A stretch of DNA of 42,844 nucleotides from PWPS01 sp964573145. Lineage in GTDB: Bacteria; Patescibacteriota; Minisyncoccia; Minisyncoccales; PWPS01. Shown here piece by piece: positions 6,407 to 14,371 of this stretch. Both the position numbers and the translations under genes were made by a program. Below the pieces are notes generated by a model. The model did no database searches, was not told where the DNA came from, and saw only the letters and a program-made list of their open reading frames with translations. Position 1 is the stretch's first letter, and every line of letters begins with the position of its first letter. Location of the stretch: the NCBI GenBank assembly GCA_964573145.1, contig CAZNIM010000003.1:1-42844 (forward strand). Direction: 5' to 3'.

Positions 6407-7400
6407 CACGGTGAGGGTCGTGACTCTCTTTTTTCGTATCTCCATCACCTTGTCTTTCCTCTTCTCTTTGATAATCATCGTCGCTCTTTAGGGGTTTGTT
6501 TTTCCACCAAACAAGGCCGATAAGAGCAAGAATGAAAGCCCAGGGCAAAATATCTTGCCAGCCGACCGGTGGTCGGACCGTTTCAATTCTTTCGTTTCCG
6601 GCCTTGTCGACAACCTTGACCGAAACCATACTTCTGAGGCTTTGATCTTCAAGAGCGTGGGGCAGTTCGACTCTTCTCCACTCGGCTCTTTCTATCGGCA
6701 AGAAGCCGAGAACTCTTCTTTCGGAGACTTCGTAATGAGAGATACCGGAGATCTGATCGGCGGCGGTGACCATCAAGAAATATCTGCCGCTAAAGAGCTG
6801 AGGATCTCTTCTGATGTCGAGAAGCGTTATCTCGGGGGCAGCCTTATCCCTTTGCACTCTTTCTTGCCACAAATCAATGAGAGGGCGGGGCATGTCGGGA
6901 GAGATAACTATCGAAGCTTCTCTTCTGGTAAGCTGAGCCTCACCTCCCGTTCCGTCACTTAAAAAGACGCGGGAAGTAGCCGAAAATCTGATTCTCGCTT
7001 CGGCCGGATTTTCAATCTCTTTGGTTCTGAAGACCACCGTTCCCAGAGATATCGAATTTTCACCGCAATATCCACCGGGAATTCCACCGGCGAAAGAGAC
7101 TCTGCCGGTTTCGTCATCGATAACGGCCGGCTGGACCCAGAGGGTAAGAGCCGATCCACCGTCACTGAAATCAACCGCTTCCAAGACTCTTTGAGGGTAG
7201 ACGAGGTCAACCTTGGCAACGTTTACACACTGGTCACCGGGATCAAGTCGAGCTTCAATGATAAAAGTGTCTCCGGTCGAGCGCAGAGAGACCATCGGTT
7301 CGGGATATAAAATAACATCGGAAGCGAAAGTCGGCAGGGCGAAAAAGAACCCGATAAAGAGTAGTTTGAATATTTTTTTATTTAAAAAGAGGTTTTTCAT
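6399..7400 (-). CDS. Cohesin-like surface protein with C-terminal membrane anchor
   Basis: A 333-aa exported protein. After a signal peptide (residues 1-26) comes a domain of about 140 residues with the cohesin pattern: GDTFIIEARLDPGD, a VDLVYPQRVLEAVDF strand, GRVSFAGG, a LGTVVFRT strand and a conserved SDGTGG turn. An Ig-like domain follows (about 190-270, including SGISHYEVSE and KVVDKAGN), then one TM helix (about 284-300) and a short charged cytoplasmic tail. In cellulosomes cohesins bind dockerins, and the gene just upstream encodes a protein with a C-terminal dockerin, so the pair plausibly binds on the cell surface. It is the last gene of surface operon 1, 4 nt after its neighbour. 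The cohesin call rests on pattern recognition and is less certain than for the 571-aa protein of the ATPase operon. Confidence 0.65.
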   Translation of the reverse strand: MKNLFLNKKIFKLLFIGFFFALPTFASDVILYPEPMVSLRSTGDTFIIEARLDPGDQCVNVAKVDLVYPQRVLEAVDFSDGGSALTLWVQPAVIDDETGRVSFAGGIPGGYCGENSISLGTVVFRTKEIENPAEARIRFSATSRVFLSDGTGGEAQLTRREASIVISPDMPRPLIDLWQERVQRDKAAPEITLLDIRRDPQLFSGRYFLMVTAADQISGISHYEVSERRVLGFLPIERAEWRRVELPHALEDQSLRSMVSVKVVDKAGNERIETVRPPVGWQDILPWAFILALIGLVWWKNKPLKSDDDYQREEERQGDGDTKKESHDPHRVD

Positions 7401-7404
7401 ATCT

Positions 7405-9300
7405 TTATCCGGTCCAACAATCCATTAAGATACTGAAGTCGACCAGGTCGACAACCCCGTCGTTGTTAAGGTCGGCGATCGGTTCATCGCTTCCCCAGTG
7501 GTGCATCATAATACTGAAGTCGGCCAATCCGACGCTTCCATCAGCGGTCATATCGGCGGCGACACAACCGGTCGCTCCGACGGTAAGGCGCAAAGTATCA
7601 CTGAAGCTGCTTTCTTCTCTGCCGTGACGACCACGAACTCGAACCCCGTAACGACCTTCTTCGTCAAAATCGGCTCCTTGTATGGTGTAGCTCCAACTTC
7701 CGTCACTATCGACATCGACGGTTTCGGTGGCGTAGACGTCCTCATCTTTCCAAAAACGGATATCGACGACGCTGCCCGGTAGTGATTCTCCGTAAATTTC
7801 AACTTCTCCGTCGGGAGAAACGGCGTTTTGCTCCAATTCGACACTGGGCGGAAAGTAGATTCCAGAAATTATAAGACCTCTGTTAGGGGAAAACTCCAAA
7901 GTCATCGAAGTTTCGTACATCGTCCGCTCGTGAGCGTCTTCGGCTTTCAAAACAAAATTGTGAGCTCCGTCGAGCGGGTCGTTTAGTTCCAGATTGAAAG
8001 AAGCGGAAGAGTCGGCTTCTTCTACCAGAACTTCTTCTCCGTTTTGAGTCAAAGTCATCTCTCCTCCGGGATAAGACCAACCGCGCAAAGCCAAGTAAGG
8101 GGGTGGATCGGGAATCTCTTCGGGAGCCGGATCGGCCGGTTCACCTCCCGGGCGGGGTCCGCTTCCACCACCCGGTCCGGGTCCGGTTCCTCCGGGATAA
8201 TCGGCATCGCCGGGACCGCCCTCTTCAATCTCTTCCGGCTCGTCTTCTTCTTCGGGAATCTCTCCGACTTCGTCGGCATAAGTTTTAAACTCCATTATTT
8301 CACCGTAATTTCGTCTGTACTCTTCGTATTCACTATCATACCATTCGACTCCGGCTCTGAACTCATAGACAGTGTCTTTTTGAAGACCACCGACACTTTC
8401 GGAAAATAAGATCGGGTCCCTTCTTCCGAAAAGGCCGGTTTCGGTCCATTCTTCTTCCTCTTGAGTTTGAATTTCTCCCTCTCCTTCGGTCTCTCCTTCT
8501 TCTTCCTCGCCCTCTTCGCCCTCTTCATCTTCTTCGCCTTCTTCACCCTCTTCATCTTCTTCGCCTTCTTCGCCCTCTTCTTCGGGATCTTCCCATTCCT
8601 GGTCGGCACTCACCCGGTACTGAAAAAATATCTCGACGTAGGCTTCGGCTCCCATATGAACCAATTGCCCCCGCAAGGTGGCGTTATGCATATCCGAGAC
8701 TTGGGCTTCCCGAGTATAAACCAGAGGTTCTTGAATTTCGAGCTCAACACTGACGGCGACCGGAGCGATGATGGCGATAACGGTATTGGCTCGGGCGATA
8801 AGCTCTCCTCCGTCGTCATAAGTCTCAACGAAGACCCGATGAGTTCCTGTCGATCCCGGATTGGTTATTCTTTCATTGCCGGTTCCGACTTTAACCAACA
8901 CTCTTTCGTCGGGAGGAATCGTCAAATTGTCGGCCAAAGTGATTACTACTCGACCACTACTGCCGGAAATTATCGAAACTCCGCTGGTATCGGCACTCGG
9001 CGACGGACCGACCGGCTGCTCTTCACCTCCGACTTCGAACTCAACATTTTGATAATTCATTCCCGGTGAAATCGAAAACTCTCCCGGGTCGGGAATTATC
9101 TCTATTCTTCCTCCGGCGGGAGTCTCCACCGGGCTCTTAAAGCTGACAGTGTGAGTGGCGGCCTGGCCCGGTTGAGAAGTGGAGACGGTATCCGATATGC
9201 TGTAAATTCTGGCCAAAGCGAAGACCGACCCGAAAAAGAAAAACAGAAAGACCGGAGCGGCGACGGCGAGCGGCTTCAATTTGAAAAAAAGTTTCTTCAT
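7405..9300 (-). CDS. Secreted multi-domain protein with acidic repeats and a C-terminal dockerin
   Basis: A 631-aa exported protein (signal peptide about 1-30). Beta-rich domains fill residues 31-210. An almost pure Glu/Gly/Asp tract (about 236-285) follows, encoded by 27-nt tandem repeats, and later a Pro/Gly-rich linker (about 365-400) and two Ig-like domains. The C-terminus (575-631) is a type I dockerin: two F-hand calcium motifs, DMTADGSVGLADFSIM (from Asp583) and DLNNDGVVDLVDFSIL (from Asp610), bracketed by Cys579 and Cys628, which could form a disulfide. Dockerins bind cohesins; a cohesin-like protein is encoded 4 nt downstream and another cohesin in the ATPase operon. There is no TM anchor, so attachment probably depends on the cohesin. 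Its start overlaps the preceding stop (ATGA). Confidence 0.8.
   Translation of the reverse strand: MKKLFFKLKPLAVAAPVFLFFFFGSVFALARIYSISDTVSTSQPGQAATHTVSFKSPVETPAGGRIEIIPDPGEFSISPGMNYQNVEFEVGGEEQPVGPSPSADTSGVSIISGSSGRVVITLADNLTIPPDERVLVKVGTGNERITNPGSTGTHRVFVETYDDGGELIARANTVIAIIAPVAVSVELEIQEPLVYTREAQVSDMHNATLRGQLVHMGAEAYVEIFFQYRVSADQEWEDPEEEGEEGEEDEEGEEGEEDEEGEEGEEEEGETEGEGEIQTQEEEEWTETGLFGRRDPILFSESVGGLQKDTVYEFRAGVEWYDSEYEEYRRNYGEIMEFKTYADEVGEIPEEEDEPEEIEEGGPGDADYPGGTGPGPGGGSGPRPGGEPADPAPEEIPDPPPYLALRGWSYPGGEMTLTQNGEEVLVEEADSSASFNLELNDPLDGAHNFVLKAEDAHERTMYETSMTLEFSPNRGLIISGIYFPPSVELEQNAVSPDGEVEIYGESLPGSVVDIRFWKDEDVYATETVDVDSDGSWSYTIQGADFDEEGRYGVRVRGRHGREESSFSDTLRLTVGATGCVAADMTADGSVGLADFSIMMHHWGSDEPIADLNNDGVVDLVDFSILMDCWTG
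8480..8590 (-). repeat. 27-nt tandem repeats encoding Glu/Asp/Gly tract
   Basis: Repeated units encode GEEDEEGEE (two clear copies plus degenerate edges) inside the dockerin protein. On the plus strand this appears as CTTCTT/CCTCTT-rich low-complexity DNA. Such tracts vary in length by slippage and can be collapsed by assemblers. Confidence 0.7.
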
Positions 9301-9680
9301 CTAAAAGGCTTTCTTCTGGATCTGTAGTCCAGGTAAAAATTAAGTGAAAGTAATATTAAAAGAAAGATAACCAGAGCGAATATCAGATTGGTTATCTTTT
9401 CATTCTGTTCACTGCGAACGATTACTTCGGCGAGATGCTCTTCTCTTTCGGTCAGCTCTTCTTCTCTGTCAATCAACTGTTGAGCCAAGGTGTTGTAGGG
9501 ATTTTCGGGAACTTCGGCGACGGCACCGGAAGAGGAGCCGAGCGAAGCGGCCATATAGCTCAAAGCCTCTCCGGGAGTAACCTCGTAAACCGAATAAGAA
9601 TAGATGAATACCAGAGCCAAAGAGAGAGCGACTCCCAAAGTGGCGGTGTCGAGTATAAGTTTTATTATCTTCATCTTCAT
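9297..9680 (-). CDS. Small protein with two TM helices and a periplasmic coiled coil
   Basis: A 127-aa protein I do not recognise. A TM helix (about 9-29) is followed by a polar segment with Ala/Ser and Pro. A Glu-rich coiled coil (about 62-97, containing DREEELTEREEHL) comes next, then a second TM helix (about 98-117) and a basic tail. If both helices span, the coiled coil is extracellular and both termini are cytoplasmic. It starts 17 nt after the preceding anchor gene and overlaps the dockerin gene by 4 nt (ATGA), so it is translationally coupled to it. Hence it is likely a scaffold or assembly factor for the surface complex. A TATAAT lies about 17 nt upstream, but no good -35 is present. 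Confidence 0.7.
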   Translation of the reverse strand: MKMKIIKLILDTATLGVALSLALVFIYSYSVYEVTPGEALSYMAASLGSSSGAVAEVPENPYNTLAQQLIDREEELTEREEHLAEVIVRSEQNEKITNLIFALVIFLLILLSLNFYLDYRSRRKPFR

Positions 9681-9697
9681 GAAATCGGTTCGCTTTA

Positions 9698-10684
9698 TTA
9701 TAACCTATTTTTACGCTTATGGCGAATTTTTCTAAAATAACCAGCGAGCGAACGAGAAAACAGTATCAAGAGGATAAAAACGGTTAAAACAACGGCTAAA
9801 AACTGAATAATCGGCCCGACGGGAATTATCCAAAACTCGACCGAGTCGGTCAAAAGATCGATCGATTCGGTTCCGTAATAGAGAGTCAACTCGGCCCGAT
9901 ACTTGCCCAATTCGGTCAACTTGTCTTCTCCTTCCCACAAGAGATCCCAGCTACGAGTCGAGCCGGGTAAGATATTTCCGAAGCCGGGTCGGGGCCTAAC
10001 ATACAAGGTGTCGACGTGGCGATCCCGATAATCGTAAATCTTAATCTCTCCCCGGGGAATGATATGGGTGTTTCCCAAGTTTTCTATCGCCAGATGAAAA
10101 GGAACTTCCGGTCGCCGATAGTATCTTTCGGGAGTAAAGAAGCTTCTTATTCGGGCCTCTTCGACGACCTCGCCGCCGACGGTAATAAGAAAGAGGGTGC
10201 CGACCGAAGGAGAGATTCTGAGAACACTACCGGCCTCATCTTCAAAATCGGAAAAGTCGGCTTCGGGCGGACGAGCTCCGACGACGAAGGCGGCGTATTT
10301 TCCACCGGGTCCGGCGTTTTCGGGAATCGATATTCGATAAGGAAAGGTGGCCGAACCGCCGGCGGGAGCGGTCCGCAAGCGAGCGTCCATTTCAACCCAT
10401 TGACTGAGAAGAAACTCTTTTCCCTCTTCGATGCTTCGCTCTATCTCTTCGGGAGATATCAGAGCGGCTCGTCCCTGGCCGCCGTCCCGAAAGTCGATAA
10501 CCGACGGCCCCAATTCGAGGTCGTGACTGCTGTTATTGTAAACGGTCACCTCTCCGCTGTAATTTTCTCCCGGTTCGATGCGGACGTTGACAATCAGGGG
10601 AGAAGGAGCAAGACGAATCTCCGCTCGAGAGTGGAGCGGCAAAAAGAGTAAACCCAGAAGAAGTGTCAAAAATAGACGCTTCAT
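9698..10684 (-). CDS. DUF916/WxLIP-like membrane-anchored surface protein
   Basis: A 328-aa protein: signal peptide (1-21), two immunoglobulin-like domains and a C-terminal TM helix (about 289-313) with a basic cytoplasmic tail. The first domain shows the DUF916 (WxLIP peptidoglycan-binding) pattern: an APSPLIVNVRIEPGE start, V-x-V-x-N-x-S, W-V-x-M, and PENAGPGGKYAAFVVGA. The second has ENLGNTHIIPRGEIKIYD. The motif EFWIIPVGP immediately precedes the TM helix, a variant of a motif shared with three paralogues in this window. By family knowledge WxLIP proteins anchor WxL proteins to the wall or membrane. The start overlaps the preceding stop (ATGA), so three such genes are translated in series. 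Confidence 0.75.
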   Translation of the reverse strand: MKRLFLTLLLGLLFLPLHSRAEIRLAPSPLIVNVRIEPGENYSGEVTVYNNSSHDLELGPSVIDFRDGGQGRAALISPEEIERSIEEGKEFLLSQWVEMDARLRTAPAGGSATFPYRISIPENAGPGGKYAAFVVGARPPEADFSDFEDEAGSVLRISPSVGTLFLITVGGEVVEEARIRSFFTPERYYRRPEVPFHLAIENLGNTHIIPRGEIKIYDYRDRHVDTLYVRPRPGFGNILPGSTRSWDLLWEGEDKLTELGKYRAELTLYYGTESIDLLTDSVEFWIIPVGPIIQFLAVVLTVFILLILFSRSLAGYFRKIRHKRKNRL

Positions 10685-11571
10685 GATTTTGAGCTGATAA
10701 AGACCTCTTCAACTTTCTTCTTTTCTCTGAAGAAGAGCCACAGAAGAACGGCTAAAAATAGAAGTCCCAGGAAGGCGATTCCGACCAATCTCCAGGGAAT
10801 AAGCCAAAAGTGAACGGTGTCCTGAATATCCCGCTTTCCTTCCGAACCGTATTCCAAAACGAGACGAGCCCGATACTTTCCGAAGTTGTCCCCGGGATCC
10901 CAGCCGTTTTCAAAAAAGGCCATCTCTCCGGCTTCTATCGTCTTTTCCTCTTCATTTATCGGGACGGAAGCTATCTCTCGACCGGAACGATCTTCGTAAA
11001 TTATTATCGAACCGGTGGGAACGACTTCGGCGTTTCCGATGCTTTCCAGTTCTACGGGGAAGCTGATTTCACCGCCCCTGTTAACGGCAAAGTGGATAAG
11101 TTGGGCGCTTTCCACGACTCTCTCTTCGACTTCGACCGAAATCAAGATCTCGGGAAAACGCTCGCTTTCGGCATTTTCTATCGCCTCCGATTCGGTCGAT
11201 CCCCGAGCAAAGACGACCGCCGCGTAATAAGAGCCTCTTTGGGCATTACGGTCTATCCTTACCGACAGAGGCATGGTGGCGACCGAACCGTCTTCCAGTT
11301 CGGTTCTCGAGCGGGTAAACTCTATCCAGCGGGCGAGATGATCGGTCCGGTCCATATCAGTAGAAAAAAGTTGACGGCCGTCGGCCGTTATTTCGTAGAT
11401 TAAGGGGTAGATTCTGACTCGGAAGCCGGAAGAATTTCTAAGGCTTACATTGGAGTGAAAGCTGTCTCTGGCGCTACCGGTTTCTTCGATTACCGCCGGT
11501 CGAACCGAAACCGCCTCGACTTGACCGAAGGTGAAAAAGACGAGAAGTAATATTAAAAGTGTTTTACGCAT
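10681..11571 (-). CDS. DUF916/WxLIP-like membrane-anchored surface protein
   Basis: A 296-aa paralogue of its two neighbours: signal peptide (1-20), an N-terminal domain beginning VRPAVIEETGSA with the conserved NSSGFRVRIYPLIYE and DRNAQRGSYYAAVVFA segments, then a second Ig-like domain with ESIGNAEVVPTGSIIIYE. The motif HFWLIPWRLVG leads into a TM helix (about 260-278) and a Lys-rich cytoplasmic tail. It is the shortest of the five paralogues. It begins 5 nt after the preceding gene and overlaps the next one. The series of three different anchors behind one WxL-like protein suggests a hetero-oligomeric anchor, but that is inference. Confidence 0.72.
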   Translation of the reverse strand: MRKTLLILLLVFFTFGQVEAVSVRPAVIEETGSARDSFHSNVSLRNSSGFRVRIYPLIYEITADGRQLFSTDMDRTDHLARWIEFTRSRTELEDGSVATMPLSVRIDRNAQRGSYYAAVVFARGSTESEAIENAESERFPEILISVEVEERVVESAQLIHFAVNRGGEISFPVELESIGNAEVVPTGSIIIYEDRSGREIASVPINEEEKTIEAGEMAFFENGWDPGDNFGKYRARLVLEYGSEGKRDIQDTVHFWLIPWRLVGIAFLGLLFLAVLLWLFFREKKKVEEVFISSKS

Positions 11572-11576
11572 TTAAA

Positions 11577-12659
11577 TTAAAGTATGAATAAGAAGAAGAC
11601 CAGTCCGGTTAAAGATAAGAAAAAGATAACGATGATGAAAGAGAAGAAGACAAGCTTCTTTTTGGAGGCTTTTCTCTTTTTCAAAACGTCTTCGCTAACT
11701 CCGACTTCGCGGAGAGCTTTTTTAAGTGCTCGGCGGTTGTAGGCTTTGAGCCCCAAATAGACGGCGGTAATCAGTAAGACAAATCCCAAAAGGGAAGGGA
11801 TAACGACCCTCCAGGGGATTATCCAGAAATTGGCGGTGCCGGTCAAAGTTCTTATTCCCGAACCGCCCAGATCGGGAGAGGTTCCGAAGGTCAAGGTTAG
11901 ATAAGCGGTGTAGCGGCCGATGCCGAAGTCGTCCCGCCAGACGCTTCTGAAGCGGCGAGTTCCGCCGGGTAAGACGTTTCCTCCGTCAAGATTGACCTTG
12001 ACGGCGTCGACTCGGTTACCCCGAAAGTCTTCTATTCTGATCGAACCGGTCGGCTTGATGTGGACGTTTCCGGTGTTTTCAACTCTACTTGAAAAAGAGA
12101 CGTTGAAGGGAGCGTCGTAAAAATCACGGTCGACACTGAACTCTCTGAGGCGAGCGTCTTCATCGGCCTCTCCGGTAACGTTGAAGAGGGCCAGGACTCC
12201 GGCCTGGTGGGCGAAGGTCAAAATCGCTCCGCCCTCTTCGGGGGTCCTTTCGGGCGGTTGGGGTCCGAAGATTATCGCCCCGTAATAGCCGCCGGGACCG
12301 GTATCTTCGGGAACGGTGAAGGTGACCGGCACCAAGCGACGCTCACCGGGAGCCATCTGCATCGGCCGGTCGGTAATGTCGATCCAAGAAGTAAGAGAGA
12401 CTCCGCCCAAAGAACCGGGAGGGTAAAGTGTGGCCTCCCCGTCTTCTCTTTGAGAAGAAAAGTCACGCAGGTAAGTGTAAAAGGTTTGAGGGCGGGTAGA
12501 GAGATTGGTAACGGCGACCGTCGCCCGGACGGTGTCTCCGGGGTCGACGGTCTCTTCTATTCGGTGAGGGCTAACCCTGATACCGGCCGTCTGCCCGTAG
12601 ACGGGCAGGCCGACAAAGAGCAAGATGATAATCAAAAAAAGTTTTAAGCCGTTTTTCAT
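11577..12659 (-). CDS. DUF916/WxLIP-like anchor with two C-terminal TM helices
   Basis: A 360-aa protein: signal peptide (1-23), an N-terminal domain starting RVSPHRIEETVDPGD with AVTNLSTRPQTFYTYL and PEDTGPGGYYGAIIFGP, and a second domain with ENTGNVHIKPTGSIRIED. NFWIIPWRVVI precedes TM1 (about 285-303). Unlike its paralogues it has a cytoplasmic basic helix and a second TM at the very C-terminus, so the extreme C-terminus is outside. It is also the only gene in the window with a full Shine-Dalgarno site (AAGGAGG, 7 nt before the ATG), located after an intercistronic hairpin. It directly follows a WxL-like gene, as WxLIP genes do in Firmicutes. Confidence 0.75.
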   Translation of the reverse strand: MKNGLKLFLIIILLFVGLPVYGQTAGIRVSPHRIEETVDPGDTVRATVAVTNLSTRPQTFYTYLRDFSSQREDGEATLYPPGSLGGVSLTSWIDITDRPMQMAPGERRLVPVTFTVPEDTGPGGYYGAIIFGPQPPERTPEEGGAILTFAHQAGVLALFNVTGEADEDARLREFSVDRDFYDAPFNVSFSSRVENTGNVHIKPTGSIRIEDFRGNRVDAVKVNLDGGNVLPGGTRRFRSVWRDDFGIGRYTAYLTLTFGTSPDLGGSGIRTLTGTANFWIIPWRVVIPSLLGFVLLITAVYLGLKAYNRRALKKALREVGVSEDVLKKRKASKKKLVFFSFIIVIFFLSLTGLVFFLFIL

Positions 12660-12679
12660 AAGATAACCTCCTTATTTTT
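12660..12679 (-). promoter_or_regulatory. Strong Shine-Dalgarno site of the 360-aa anchor gene
   Basis: AAGGAGG read on the minus strand, 7 nt before the ATG at 12659. It is the only full-length anti-16S match I found before a start in this window, where most starts have only an A-rich leader. It suggests deliberate independent translation of the anchor genes. Confidence 0.8.
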
Positions 12680-12689
12680 ACAGAAACAA

Positions 12690-12725
12690 AGAGCTTCCCT
12701 ACCACGAAAGGCGGGGGGAAGCCCT
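12690..12725 (-). promoter_or_regulatory. Intercistronic hairpin between WxL-like gene and anchor genes
   Basis: Read on the minus strand, AGGGCTTCCC (12725-12716) pairs over 10 bp (one G-T) with GGGAAGCTCT (12699-12690) around a 16-nt loop. The T run afterwards is poor, so this is more likely a partial terminator or RNA-stability hairpin than a full stop. It would let the first gene be made in excess over the anchors. Confidence 0.6.
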
Positions 12726-12746
12726 CGGTCTTCATAAAAATCCAAG

Positions 12747-14191
12747 TCAGAAAGTCGGGGTAGCGATGTAGGTCAAGGTGTTGGTGTACTGACCGGCCGG
12801 TTGCAGAGGCGAAATCTCAATCGAGTATCCGACTCTGGTCATACCGACGTTTTCAGTCTCTCCGTCGGAAGGTCCGACGTGACACATAACCGCTTCCGGA
12901 GTAGATCCATCGAATCCGGCCCAAACATTTTCCAAATCTTCCGCTGCTATCACATCAGATCTGGAGAAATAAGAGTTGTCAGTTCCTTCGGTATATTCCG
13001 ATCCACACTGATACCCTCCGTCGTACTCCAAAGAGCGGTCCTGACTGGTAAAGCCGAAGTAGCTCCACGAATCGGGATAATCAAGATCGGCAAACGGTGA
13101 TTCCCATACGGTGGCTTCACTGGGTTCCCATCTGGACAAAATGTTGTTTTCCTCGTCCCACTCACCGAAGGGGTTAATCGTATCCCCTTGAAGACTGGTT
13201 AAGTCCTGGTCTTGAAAGACGGTAACCGTATATCCTTCCGAGGCGTTGGTTACCACTCGAAGGTCTTGAGCTACGGTATGCATCACACCCAAGTCCAGAA
13301 CTCCGAAGTTGATTTCATCAGGATGAGTAACTAAATCGTCATCAAGATTAGCTCCGTTAACAACAGTTCCCCATCCATGGTCAGTTGACGGGCCGTCAAT
13401 AGCGGTTCCTCCACTATCAAGATTGGCTCCAGTATTTCCATCAACTCCGTAGATTTGAAATTCCAAGATAGCTTCCACTTCGGCGGTTACCTCGATCGGC
13501 TCAACAATAGCGTACATGGCGTCGATAAATCCGTCTCCCCAAACTTCGGGCATAGTAGTCCTAATATTGTAAGTATCGGCTTCTCCGACTTCACTCTCGG
13601 AGTCCTTTTCCGGATTTTCAACTCCTTCAATTACAATCTCTATCTCTTCTATATCTGTAAAATTAGTTCCGTCGCTGGGAGTACAATCTACTCTACCATT
13701 AGCCGCATCTACACTACAATTAAGATCTTCAGGAGTTTCAGAGGCAATTGAAGCATCGCCAAGCAATCCAGATGAACCATCATAAATTTCATCAAATCGT
13801 AAACGAAGCTGTCTTGTATCTCCGTCTCCATTAATGGTTACAGGATCACCAAACTCAATAAGAGCGGTATAAGTTACACCGGTTGCTTCCGGAGCGGAAT
13901 CGCTAAGAGTAATGGTTACATTGTCTCCTTCGGCATCAANNNNNNNNNNNNNNNNNNNNNNNNNNNNNNNNNNNNNNNNNNNNNNNNNNNNNNNNNNNNN
14001 NNNNNNNNNNNNNNNNNNNNNNNNNNNNNNNNNNNNNNNGCTTCCGGAGCGGAATCGCTAAGAGTAATGGTTACATTGTCTCCTTCGGCATCAACGGGGT
14101 CGGCGCTCAGAAGAGCCGATCCGGCAACGACGGCCAAAGCGAAGACGAGTGAAACCGAAATTATTCTTTTCAAGTAATTTTTCATTGTCAT
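12747..14191 (-). CDS. WxL-like secreted surface protein, interrupted by a scaffold gap
   Basis: The N-terminal part (from the ATG at 14191, or 14185) encodes a signal peptide and the start of the mature protein. It then meets 100 N. The C-terminal part is an open frame from 13939 to the stop at 12747. The 55 nt on either side of the gap are identical, and merging them restores one continuous frame of 429 aa. The C-terminal half has the layout shared with the 213-aa protein and the giant protein: VTAEVEAILEFQI, then VVTNASEGYTVTVFQD, a Cys-containing middle and a final NTLTYIATPTF strand. I read this as a WxL-like wall-binding domain, although the W-x-L triplet itself is replaced here. It is the first gene of surface operon 1, with a strong promoter. 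Confidence 0.75.
13885..13939. repeat. 55-nt exact duplicate flanking the gap (copy 1)
   Basis: These 55 nt are identical to 14040-14094 on the other side of the N run. The most likely explanation is that two contigs ending in the same k-mer were scaffolded instead of merged. Evidence for this: the reading frames on the two sides are out of phase with the gap as written but in phase when one copy is removed together with the N run. Confidence 0.85.
13940..14039. other. Assembly gap, 100 N
   Basis: Exactly 100 unknown bases, the conventional filler for a gap of unknown size. It interrupts the WxL-like gene. Confidence 0.99.
14040..14094. repeat. 55-nt exact duplicate flanking the gap (copy 2)
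   Basis: Identical to 13885-13939; see that entry. It encodes the first residues after the signal peptide of the WxL-like protein. Confidence 0.85.
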
Positions 14192-14277
14192 TTAAGTTTA
14201 TTTATTCCCTCCCCGACCTTTCCTTCTTACCCTTGATCAAGAGATAAGAAAGAGAGAGAAGCTAATAATCTTATATA

Positions 14278-14305
14278 ATTGTATCCGACCAGTTTTACTT
14301 GTCAA
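14278..14305 (-). promoter_or_regulatory. Strong promoter of surface operon 1
   Basis: On the minus strand TTGACA (14305-14300) and TACAAT (14283-14278) are 16 nt apart. Predicted start near 14271 leaves a leader of about 80 nt. It faces away from the fibre-like gene, whose weaker signals (TAAAAT at 14344-14349) lie just to the right. Confidence 0.75.
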
Positions 14306-14371
14306 GGTAAAAACCGGTCTTTTCCAAGCGGGACGGTTTGTGATAAAATTTAAAAAAACAAAAATAAGAGT

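Noticed and set aside
13940..14039. Reading the WxL-like gene as a pseudogene broken by frameshift
   Set aside because: The phase difference is created by the 100-N filler and the duplicated 55 nt; merging restores the frame.
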